Assembly (NCBI GenBank): GCA_002483365.1
Contig: DLHT01000019.1
Coordinates: forward strand, 50,363-114,362
Direction: 5' to 3'
Source: Cellvibrio sp. UBA7661
Lineage (GTDB): Bacteria > Pseudomonadota > Gammaproteobacteria > Pseudomonadales > Cellvibrionaceae
DNA length: 64,000 nucleotides
Part shown: piece by piece, positions 1 to 7,592 of the stretch
How positions within the stretch are numbered: the stretch's first letter is position 1
Layout: the number at the start of each line of letters is the position of its first letter
Notes under the pieces: model-generated
Databases searched by the model: none
What the model saw: only the letters and a program-made list of their open reading frames with translations
What the model was told of the DNA's origin: nothing
Position numbers and translations under genes: made by a program

Positions 1-55
1 CCGGGTAAAGTCAAAATAGATAAAACCTATTCAAAGAAAGGAGTTGGTAATAGTG

Positions 56-1933
56 ATGAGCCCTGCGTCTTTATTTTTCCCCCAAAAAAAGCATCGTTTA
101 CCTGTTGGCTTTTTCAGTGCATTAGTACTGGGAACCTGTTTATTGCTGAATGCCAATTCTGCCGCTTCAGCCATTATCACTCAGGATCCGTTTGTTGCAT
201 TTACCGATAATGGTGCAAGTCCGGCTCCGGATATTGAACTGAAAAACAGGATTGGGTCCGAGGCGTTCACCCAGGCGACTATCAAGCCGGGCAAAGAAGG
301 CCTGGCTAATCTGGAGAAGATGGCGCGCGATGCAATAGCACAATACCCCAAGTCAGGTTTGGCTCATGAAGTGCTTGGTACTGCTTTGTTTTATTCGGGC
401 GATCTGGATGGGGCGCTGGGTGCATTTAGTAAAGCCTCTCAATTGGAGCCCGAGCAAGCAGGGCCTTGGACCAAGCTTGGCATTGTCCAAATGGAGCTGA
501 ACAAACTGGCAGATGCTGAAGCATCGTTGTTGCGCGCGCTAGCAATCAACACGAGTAATCGTATTGCCAACCAGCGGCTCGGACTTTTGTACGAATATCA
601 GAAAAAAAATAACCTCGCTATTGAGCACTTACAAAAAGGGTTGGAGGGAACAGGGAGTAATTATCTGGGGGTTGCACCGAATTTAGCGCAACTACTGAAC
701 AAGCAGCGCCGCTATAAAGAGGCAATTGAAAAACTGGTGCCTCGCGCACCACTTACATTAACTAGTGCAGATGTGCACGTGATATTAGCTGCTTCTTACA
801 TGGGGGAAGGGGAATACGAAAAAGCGCGTGAGCGTTTCACTCGTGCAGTGGAATTACAGCCCGACAATAAAGAATACCAATTGGGTTTAGCGACAAGTCA
901 ACGGTTAAGTAACCAGCTCGTTGCTGCTGCTGCGACACTCAAGCAATTGGCAATGCGACATCCTGAGTGGATATCGGTGTACATTGAACAGGGTGATTTG
1001 GCGCTTGCAAATGGTGATATGGCACAAGCAGAAACTGCATTTGCGACAGCAGTGAGCAAAGGTGCAGATGCCGCATTTATCGATTACAAAATCGCTAACT
1101 ATTACCTCGCCAACAAAAAACCTGCCGACGCTATAAAGCGTTTACGCAGTGGAATGCAAAAAGGTATTGCACGGGCAAAGAGTTACACGCTGTTAGCTGA
1201 ATTGGAGCGTTCGCAAAATAATGTGGAGGCGGGGCTTGATGCACTGCGTGCGGGCATAGAAAAATTTCCGAACAATAGTTTGTTGCAATTCCGCATGGGA
1301 AGTGAATTGGCTGCTATGCGTCGTTACGATGAGTCGGTGCCTTATTTTGAAAAGGCAATTCAATTAAAGCCGCAAAATCCGGATGTTTTACGCGCGTATA
1401 GTTTGGTACAAAGTAAATTAGGAAAAACCAAAGCGGCTGCAGAAACCGCAGGCGAACTTTATAGCGTGCGCGGGGAGGCGGTACCTGAAGCACTGTTCTA
1501 CGCAACACTATTACAACAGGATAAGCAATTGCCGGAAGCGGCTGCGATTTACCAGAAAGTGCTCGCACAGGATGCAGGCAATTTGGTTGCATTAAATAAT
1601 CTTGCGACTTTACAGGCAGAGCAGGGCAATTTAGATACGGCAGAAAAAACGGCGCGTCAGGCCCATGGCCTTGCTAAAACCAATCCCCAAATAATGGATA
1701 CATTAGGGTGGATTTTGTATCAACAGCGCAAATACAGTGAGGCGCTTGTAATACTGATAAATGCTGCAGACCTTGCTCCGCAAGTTGCCGTTATCCACTA
1801 TCATGCCGGCGTTGTCTATGATGCCTCTGGGAATACCAGGGCTGCCAAAAAATCTCTTGAAAAAGCCTTATCGTTGGATACCAATAGTTATTGGGTGCAG
1901 GATGCCAAACAGCGTGTTGCGGCCATTCGCTAA
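56..1933 (+). CDS. Secreted tetratricopeptide-repeat (TPR) protein
   Basis: About 625 residues. A basic n-region and a hydrophobic stretch ending near ANSAASA (residues ~1-40) look like a signal peptide, so the protein is probably periplasmic or membrane-anchored. From residue ~70 to the C-terminus it is a near-continuous array of 34-residue TPR helices with recurring A-x-LEPEQAG / A-IQLKPQNP type turns. TPR arrays bind proteins; no catalytic domain is visible. An AAAGGAG box at 37-43 lies 9 bases before GTG 53 and 12 before ATG 56; a TTG at 44 is too close. The start is therefore 53 or 56. The partner and pathway are unknown because upstream sequence is outside the window. Resemblance to exopolysaccharide or PEP-CTERM-associated TPR proteins is possible but not shown. 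Confidence 0.8.
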   Translation: MSPASLFFPQKKHRLPVGFFSALVLGTCLLLNANSAASAIITQDPFVAFTDNGASPAPDIELKNRIGSEAFTQATIKPGKEGLANLEKMARDAIAQYPKSGLAHEVLGTALFYSGDLDGALGAFSKASQLEPEQAGPWTKLGIVQMELNKLADAEASLLRALAINTSNRIANQRLGLLYEYQKKNNLAIEHLQKGLEGTGSNYLGVAPNLAQLLNKQRRYKEAIEKLVPRAPLTLTSADVHVILAASYMGEGEYEKARERFTRAVELQPDNKEYQLGLATSQRLSNQLVAAAATLKQLAMRHPEWISVYIEQGDLALANGDMAQAETAFATAVSKGADAAFIDYKIANYYLANKKPADAIKRLRSGMQKGIARAKSYTLLAELERSQNNVEAGLDALRAGIEKFPNNSLLQFRMGSELAAMRRYDESVPYFEKAIQLKPQNPDVLRAYSLVQSKLGKTKAAAETAGELYSVRGEAVPEALFYATLLQQDKQLPEAAAIYQKVLAQDAGNLVALNNLATLQAEQGNLDTAEKTARQAHGLAKTNPQIMDTLGWILYQQRKYSEALVILINAADLAPQVAVIHYHAGVVYDASGNTRAAKKSLEKALSLDTNSYWVQDAKQRVAAIR

Positions 1934-1973
1934 TCTGGCGTAATAATATTGATTTAAAATTCCATTCGCTGTT

Positions 1974-2003
1974 TCAGCTCGCGCGTTTACGTGCGCGAGC
2001 TGA
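1974..2003. terminator. Hairpin between convergent genes
   Basis: An 11-bp perfect stem (TCAGCTCGCGC paired with GCGCGAGCTGA) with an 8-base loop sits between the stop of the TPR gene and the stop of the convergent GGDEF gene. The following T-run is weak (CACTTTAG), so termination may be inefficient. Confidence 0.5.
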
Positions 2004-2046
2004 TCACTTTAGTTCTACCTTGCACGGCTTCTTTGATTGTTACAAT

Positions 2047-3048
2047 TTAAGCATCGTCTGCTTGATAAACACTAATCGCATCGCGCCCGCTGGCTTTACT
2101 CATATAAAGTGCTTCATCAGCAAAACGGATTAACTCTTCTGGCGCGCCATGGCTTGAGCAAGCAATACCTATGCTGAGTGAGCAGGGGCGCTGCAATTGC
2201 TTGCTGTGCAGCTTGACATAGTCGTTCAATCGCTTTGCCAGCAGCATTAATCCATTGCTGTCGGTATTCAGTGCAACCAGAATAAATTCATCGCCTCCAA
2301 CACGACAGGGAATGTCAGTACTGCGCGCAATGTACTTGAGGCCGTCGCCCACCATTTTAATAATGGCATCACCTGTTTCGTGACCAAACTCATCATTGAA
2401 TTGTTTAAAGTCATCAATGTCGATCATCATAACTGACAATGGCTGTTTGGTTCGTTTGCTGAGTTTAATAGCGAATTCGTAGCGCTGCTGAAACGCACGG
2501 CGATTCAGTAGTTCTGTCAGTGGATCGGTATTAGCAAGGGTCGCTAGATTTTCAATCTGGTCACGCAGTGAATCCATTTTGGCTTCAGCATTGCGTGCAT
2601 CAATCGTGAGTTTTAGCTGTAGCGCGAGTGCATCAGCAATATAGCCAAGGCTTTCGATTTGGTGATTGTTAAGTTCAACTTTATCATCGCTCGCACCACA
2701 AAGTGTGCCAATCATTTGGTCGGCAATTTTGATCGGCAGCACAACAAAACTTTGCATTCCCAGCTGTGCGCCACCGCTGTCAGGAAACCTGAGTTGTATT
2801 TCCGTTGTTGCAGTAAGTTGTTCGGAGAGCATGAGTTGGCACATGGAATCAGTCCAGGCCAATTGCGAGCCTGATGCTATATGAAGGTCGCCCGTATTCT
2901 GGGCGATGACTACCGTTTGTTGCTGTGCCTGCCAGTCAATTGTGGTTATAAATGAGGTTTTCAGCCCGGTGATATGGGTAATTAAATTCAGCAAGGGTGT
3001 TGCTGCACTAATAAAGGTATCTTGTTCTATCGCATCCAAACTGTTCAT
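2047..3048 (-). CDS. GAF-GGDEF diguanylate cyclase
   Basis: 333 residues. The N-terminal ~150 residues resemble a GAF sensor domain, followed by a short helical linker and a GGDEF domain from ~175 to the end. The signature GGDEF is intact at ~251-255, and an RSTD at ~242-245 has the RxxD spacing of the product-inhibition I-site, so active, feedback-inhibited c-di-GMP synthesis is expected. The metal-binding DIDDFKQFND and the substrate-binding DPLTELLNRR segments are present. There is no signal peptide or membrane segment, so it is cytoplasmic. It is followed upstream (same strand) by a PilZ gene, suggesting a local c-di-GMP module. No strong ribosome-binding site is visible before the ATG. 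Confidence 0.9.
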   Translation of the reverse strand: MNSLDAIEQDTFISAATPLLNLITHITGLKTSFITTIDWQAQQQTVVIAQNTGDLHIASGSQLAWTDSMCQLMLSEQLTATTEIQLRFPDSGGAQLGMQSFVVLPIKIADQMIGTLCGASDDKVELNNHQIESLGYIADALALQLKLTIDARNAEAKMDSLRDQIENLATLANTDPLTELLNRRAFQQRYEFAIKLSKRTKQPLSVMMIDIDDFKQFNDEFGHETGDAIIKMVGDGLKYIARSTDIPCRVGGDEFILVALNTDSNGLMLLAKRLNDYVKLHSKQLQRPCSLSIGIACSSHGAPEELIRFADEALYMSKASGRDAISVYQADDA

Positions 3049-3115
3049 GGGGAATGTCTCGTAAACTCAGCCCAAAGTGTAGTACAGCTTCGGCTCAAGA
3101 CAACGCACATTGCAT

Positions 3116-3484
3116 TCAGTTGACGCAGTGCTGTGCAATAAATTCTTTCCATTCAACAATGTTGGTTCCTTCGGAATCAAACAAGCTGAGGCCGATTAAA
3201 TAATCCCCTTCGGTATCGTGAGGGCGGCACCATTTGACTTCGGTTACCACCAGAAATTGGCGATCATTGTCCGCATCGCGAATGCAACAGCGCAGGATGA
3301 TATCGGTAGCGATGGCTTGGGGGGCAATCACGCGCATACCATTGGCAGAAATATCCAGACTTTTGGTGACGACCAGTGTCGGTTCGCCGTTAGCCGATGA
3401 GTCCAGCTCGATAATCACAGTAAGTTGATTTTCGAGGCGGAACTCCTGGCGTTGATCATTATTATTCATAAGCGCATTTTCCAT
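3116..3484 (-). CDS. PilZ-domain c-di-GMP-binding protein
   Basis: 122 residues forming a single PilZ domain. Both halves of the ligand motif are visible: RQEFR (RxxxR) near residue 13 and DISANG (D/NxSxxG) near residue 50. This fits a stand-alone cytoplasmic c-di-GMP receptor. The gene starts 17 bases after the stop of the upstream DUF1631-like gene, so the two are probably cotranscribed, and it lies just before the diguanylate cyclase gene. An internal ATG at 3469 (MNNNDQ) is an alternative start. The target process (motility, polysaccharide) cannot be read from sequence. Confidence 0.9.
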   Translation of the reverse strand: MENALMNNNDQRQEFRLENQLTVIIELDSSANGEPTLVVTKSLDISANGMRVIAPQAIATDIILRCCIRDADNDRQFLVVTEVKWCRPHDTEGDYLIGLSLFDSEGTNIVEWKEFIAQHCVN

Positions 3485-3501
3485 CTGGATGTCGCTGGCT
3501 A

Positions 3502-5316
3502 TTAAGGGATGTCGCGGCGCAAACCGCGAATCACTTTAGCGAGTTGGTCTTCAAAGTTGTCGCCATTGCGCAATACGCGCAGCGTGCCCTTGGCGATTGA
3601 TTCAATTAAATCGGGGCGGCTGTATTCCGCAAGTTTGCGCCCGACCTGATCGGCAAAAATATATTTACCGGTGGAGCTGATAATCACAGACAGTTTTGCA
3701 CGCAGCGTTTCTGTAGTGTTGTCTTGCGCGCTGATTTCCAACCAGGCACCCACTTGTAATTCATTCACCGCGAGCGTTGCCTGTTGTTGGCGCTCAAGTT
3801 GCTCAGCTGCGTCGGCCGCGGCTTGTTCAATGCGCAAACGTTCGGCTTCTGCAGCTTGCTCTGCCTCACGCCGTTTTTTTTCATCGGCCAAGGCTTTTGC
3901 TTCGGCGAGGGCTTTGCGCGCGGCATTGCGCCTTGCTTCCAATTGCGCCTGCAATTTTTCTTGTTCTGCGAGGCGCGCTTCTTCTGCTGCTTTTGCTGCG
4001 GCTTGTTGCTGCGCAATGATCGCGGCGACCACTTGCTCGGCTTTGCGTTTTTGCGCGAGCAGTTGTGTTTGCACACTGCGGTGGGCGCGTTCCAACAGCG
4101 GTGTTAGCAAGCGAACGAGGATGTCATTCAGGTCAATATTTTCCAATGGCCGCGCGATTCCAGTTGATAAACACAGTGCAAAATCCTTGTTGTTTTTGGT
4201 CATGACTTTGCGCCCGGTGTGATCGACAAATAACAACAGATCGACCGCCGGATTTTTAAGTGCAAGTTTACAGCGGATGGGGTTTTCATCCTCCCCATCA
4301 AACACTATCCAGTCACCCTCGCGGATTTTTTCGGTTTGTTGCAACAAGCTGTTGGGGATGCGGGTGTTGACATCGCTTTGCCCGGCATTGCTTGTCAGTG
4401 CGATAAACCTTGTGCACTCCACCGGTTGTTTTTGGATGGCGGCCATCAGTAATTGGCTGGTTTGTTCTACCAGTTGGGTATAGGCGGCGGGGTTGCTGGT
4501 GGGGTATTGCAGGCTGCGCTCCAGCTCGGCCAGAAGCAGTGGAATTTGGTTGTAGATATATTGGTCATCAGCTTCTTCGCCTTCGCTGGTGAATACCTGC
4601 CCCAGGGCGGGCAAGATGCGCTGCCAGCTTTTCCACAGCGGCAGCTGCGGCAGTTCGGCAGCCTCGGTGTTGAATGCCCAATATTGCAGCTCACCTTTTA
4701 AATTGCCCGCCAGGCTGCTGTGCAACTCGGTAGGCAAGGGCTGTCCAGCCAAGGTGCGGTTAAACAGTTCCACCACTTTGGCTTCGGCTTGTAAGAGCTT
4801 GAGATTGGCCAGTTCGCTCTCGCATAAGCGGTTCTCCAGCATGGCGGCACGTTTGCCTTCCGCGGCGAGCCATTCCCCGAAATCGCCAAGGTCATGGTGC
4901 AATTGACCAGCGGATAAGAGTTGTTCTTTTTCGCTGCTGTTGGAATAGCGAATAGCGCTTTCGAATAATGTGCCCAGCTTGTCCTGAAGCTGCTGGTTGG
5001 GTTTTGAATCGCGCTGGCTCCAGCGGCTGGCAGGTGGATAAATAACGGCGAGAAATTCCCGCAGCGGATGTTGCCGAGAGCAATAAAAATCATCATTACC
5101 GGCGATGTGTTTTTCCAGCGCGCCCTGAAACAGGGTGGCCTTTGCGTGCAGATGTTGGTCCCAATCATGAAGTGCCAGCGCAGCGGAAAACGCTACCGCC
5201 AGTTGCTGGCGGATTGTCTCTGGTGTGATCGATTCTGCTGCAGCAATGCTGGCAAAGGCTTCGCTGAGCTGGAGCGAATCGCCATTGAGGATGCTGTGTA
5301 GCGTAAATTCAGACAT
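3502..5316 (-). CDS. DUF1631-like protein with Ala/Glu-rich coiled coil
   Basis: 604 residues, no signal peptide. It resembles the DUF1631 family: an HPLREFL segment in the N-terminal helical part, then two related beta-rich modules at ~332-402 (begins EGDWIVFDGED) and ~517-600 (begins LQVGAWLEIS), each with a K/R-L-x-I-x-x-x-x-G-x-Y/L-x-F-x-D-x-x-G-R-K core. Between them, ~430-510 is a highly charged Ala/Glu/Lys/Arg coiled coil. The biochemical function of DUF1631 is unknown. The beta modules recall PilZ-like barrels, and the adjacent PilZ and GGDEF genes make a link to c-di-GMP signalling plausible; this is inference. It is divergent from nnr. Confidence 0.7.
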   Translation of the reverse strand: MSEFTLHSILNGDSLQLSEAFASIAAAESITPETIRQQLAVAFSAALALHDWDQHLHAKATLFQGALEKHIAGNDDFYCSRQHPLREFLAVIYPPASRWSQRDSKPNQQLQDKLGTLFESAIRYSNSSEKEQLLSAGQLHHDLGDFGEWLAAEGKRAAMLENRLCESELANLKLLQAEAKVVELFNRTLAGQPLPTELHSSLAGNLKGELQYWAFNTEAAELPQLPLWKSWQRILPALGQVFTSEGEEADDQYIYNQIPLLLAELERSLQYPTSNPAAYTQLVEQTSQLLMAAIQKQPVECTRFIALTSNAGQSDVNTRIPNSLLQQTEKIREGDWIVFDGEDENPIRCKLALKNPAVDLLLFVDHTGRKVMTKNNKDFALCLSTGIARPLENIDLNDILVRLLTPLLERAHRSVQTQLLAQKRKAEQVVAAIIAQQQAAAKAAEEARLAEQEKLQAQLEARRNAARKALAEAKALADEKKRREAEQAAEAERLRIEQAAADAAEQLERQQQATLAVNELQVGAWLEISAQDNTTETLRAKLSVIISSTGKYIFADQVGRKLAEYSRPDLIESIAKGTLRVLRNGDNFEDQLAKVIRGLRRDIP

Positions 5317-5433
5317 GCGGTTCCGTTACAGCGGGAATTGCTGATCAAGTGCTTTTGCTCAATATAGCCAACTTGGCACAACGCTGCTGTTTTTTCGCGT
5401 CTGTCGTTGGGTGCTGGGTTTGCCCAAGTTGCG

Positions 5434-5439
5434 TATAAT
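5434..5439 (+). promoter_or_regulatory. Candidate -10 box (TATAAT) for nnr-tsaE
   Basis: A perfect TATAAT lies 33 bases before the nnr start codon in the intergenic region divergent from the DUF1631-like gene. No convincing -35 element is seen at 16-18 bases, so the call rests on the -10 alone. Confidence 0.4.
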
Positions 5440-5472
5440 CGCGCCTCATTTTTCGCTATTTGGTTGCCGTCC

Positions 5473-6972
5473 ATGAAAATTACCGCCGACTCCCCTTATC
5501 TTTACACCGCTGCTGAGACCTATGCGTTGGATGCCGCAGCTATCGCCGGTGGTATTCCCTCCATCCAGTTGATGAAGCGCGCCGGACGGGCAGCGTTCGA
5601 TCTATTGCAGGAGCGGTTTCCGGCTCCGGAGTTGATCAATATTTACTGCGGTGCAGGCAAGAACGGTGGCGATGGTTATGTGTTGGCGGCGCTGGCGGCC
5701 CAGCGTTTGTTGCCGGTGCAGGTGATCCAATTAGCTGCGCCCGAAAAGCTCACAGGTGAAGCGCACCAAGCCTACGAATTCGCCTTGCAGGAAGGCGTAA
5801 AAATGCAGCCTTTTACACACGCGACCGCGCCTTCGGCGGGCGTGATTGTGGATGCGCTGCTGGGCATTGGACTGCGCGGCGCACCTGCAGAGGAATATGC
5901 CGCAGCGATTAACCAGATCAACCAATCGGGGTTGCCTGTGTTGGCATTGGACATTCCCTCTGGTTTGAATGCCGATACCGGCGCTACCACAGGCGTTGCG
6001 GTGGCGGCCAGCTTGACCATCTCTTTTATCGCGCTCAAGCGCGGACTGCTCACCGGGCGCGGTGCTGCACTGACCGGTAAGTTAGTCCTTGCTAATCTTG
6101 AAGTGCCTGCATCTACTTATGACCATGCACGGCCAGACGTTGAACGCTTGCATTTGCCGGCGTTGTTATCGCTACTTGCCCCGCGCGCAGCCGATGCTCA
6201 CAAAGGTGATTTTGGCCATGTGATGGTGATTGGCGGCGATACTGGTTACGGCGGCGCTGCGCTGATGGCAGCAGAAGCGGCCGCGCGTTCAGGTGCTGGC
6301 TTGGTCAGTGTGGCGACACGCCCTGAGCATATTCCGGCCATTCTTTCGCGCCGCCCTGAAGTGATGGCGTGCGGTGTGGTCTCCGGGCAGGAATTGGAAC
6401 CTTTGTTGGCGCGCCCGACGGTATTGGTTGTCGGCCCCGGTTTGGGGCGTTCGCCCTGGTCCGAGCAAATGTTGCAGCAGGCCGTGAAGTCCGGTTTGCC
6501 CTTGGTGTTGGATGCAGATGCCTTGAACATTCTCGCCGAAGGGCGCGTAGTGCCTGCCGCTGGGTATCAGCAACATAGCCCCTGGTTGCTGACGCCTCAC
6601 CCCGCCGAAGCTGCGCGTTTGCTCGGCATCACCACGGCGGAAGTCCAGGCCGACCGTTTTGGTGCAGTGCGTGCGCTGGCAAGCTGTTATAGCGCCAGTG
6701 TGATTTTAAAAGGTGCAGGCAGTCTGGTGGCATCGGTTGATGGTGCGATTGGCGTCGTGACCGATGGTAACCCGGGCATGGCGACCGGCGGCATGGGCGA
6801 TGTGCTCTCGGGCATCCTCGGCGCTTTGGTTGCCCAATCGCTGGCATTGCCGGAGGCGGCGCGTCTGGGAGCGGTTATCCATGCCTGTGCGGCTGATCTC
6901 GCGGCTGACGATGTAGGCCAGCGCAGCCTGCTTGCGACCGATTTAATTCCCTACCTTGGGCAGTTGCTGTAA
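5473..6972 (+). CDS. nnr: Bifunctional NAD(P)H-hydrate epimerase / ADP-dependent dehydratase
   Basis: 499 residues. Repairs damaged NAD(P)H: the N-terminal YjeF_N domain (~1-210; phosphate loop GAGKNGGDGYV) epimerises R/S NAD(P)HX, and the C-terminal carbohydrate-kinase-like domain (~220-495) dehydrates S-NAD(P)HX using ADP. The C-terminal signature GNPGMATGGMGDVLSG is complete, as are VVGPGLG and DADALN. I chose ATG 5473 because it begins the family-typical N-terminus (MKITADSPYLYT); the frame is open further upstream only through the promoter region. It heads the conserved nnr-tsaE pair. Also annotated nnrD/nnrE or yjeF. Confidence 0.95.
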   Translation: MKITADSPYLYTAAETYALDAAAIAGGIPSIQLMKRAGRAAFDLLQERFPAPELINIYCGAGKNGGDGYVLAALAAQRLLPVQVIQLAAPEKLTGEAHQAYEFALQEGVKMQPFTHATAPSAGVIVDALLGIGLRGAPAEEYAAAINQINQSGLPVLALDIPSGLNADTGATTGVAVAASLTISFIALKRGLLTGRGAALTGKLVLANLEVPASTYDHARPDVERLHLPALLSLLAPRAADAHKGDFGHVMVIGGDTGYGGAALMAAEAAARSGAGLVSVATRPEHIPAILSRRPEVMACGVVSGQELEPLLARPTVLVVGPGLGRSPWSEQMLQQAVKSGLPLVLDADALNILAEGRVVPAAGYQQHSPWLLTPHPAEAARLLGITTAEVQADRFGAVRALASCYSASVILKGAGSLVASVDGAIGVVTDGNPGMATGGMGDVLSGILGALVAQSLALPEAARLGAVIHACAADLAADDVGQRSLLATDLIPYLGQLL

Positions 6973-6985
6973 GAGGCGATTTGCG

Positions 6986-7450
6986 ATGCACCACTACCAA
7001 TGCCAATTAAACAGCGAAGATGAGATGGTTGTGTTTGGCCGCCGTTTGGGTGAGTTATTGGCGCTGCACCCGCAATCGGTCACAGTGCATTTATTGGGCG
7101 AATTAGGTGCGGGGAAAACCACGCTCACGCGTGGGATCTTGCGCGCCTTTGGTCATCAAGGGGCCGTGAAAAGCCCTACTTACACACTGGTTGAGGGTTA
7201 TGAACTTAATCCAGGCCAGAGCGCAGTGCGCCGTATTTATCACTTTGATCTTTATCGCCTTGGCGATCCAGAAGAGCTCGAATACATGGGCATTCGCGAT
7301 TACTTTGCCGACGACAACATCTGCCTGATTGAGTGGCCTGCGCGCGGCGAAGGCGTGTTGCCCGAGCCGGATATTGTGGTGCGTATCCAGGCCGAGGGTG
7401 AAGGCCGTCGGCTCCAACTTGAGTCCCGCTCACTGGCATTGGATTTCTAG
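6986..7450 (+). CDS. tsaE: tRNA threonylcarbamoyladenosine biosynthesis ATPase TsaE
   Basis: 154 residues. TsaE is the P-loop ATPase that works with TsaB and TsaD to make t6A37 in ANN-decoding tRNAs. The Walker A motif GELGAGKTTLTRG lies at ~30-42, followed by the family-typical VKSPTYTLVEGY and, after YHFDLYRLGDPEELEYMGIRDYF, the IEWPARGEGVLP end motif. An AAGAGG box at 6971-6976 precedes ATG 6986 and is only 13 bases after the nnr stop, indicating cotranscription. In many gammaproteobacteria amiC follows directly; here two unrelated genes intervene. Confidence 0.95.
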   Translation: MHHYQCQLNSEDEMVVFGRRLGELLALHPQSVTVHLLGELGAGKTTLTRGILRAFGHQGAVKSPTYTLVEGYELNPGQSAVRRIYHFDLYRLGDPEELEYMGIRDYFADDNICLIEWPARGEGVLPEPDIVVRIQAEGEGRRLQLESRSLALDF

Positions 7451-7592
7451 TCAATCATCTCCTTGTTTTTACTTCCTGACATAGTGTTCAGCCATTGGTA
7501 GAAATGGATTTCATACCCTAGTCTTAGTGGATATTCGAGAGTACTTAAATGTCCTCGGCGGATATTGCGGATTAATCGTGAGTATTAAAAGG

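Noticed and set aside
3671..4222. 183-codon Cys/Ser/Ala-rich frame opposite the coiled coil of the DUF1631-like gene
   Set aside because: Antisense shadow of a repetitive Ala/Glu coiled coil; no signal of its own.
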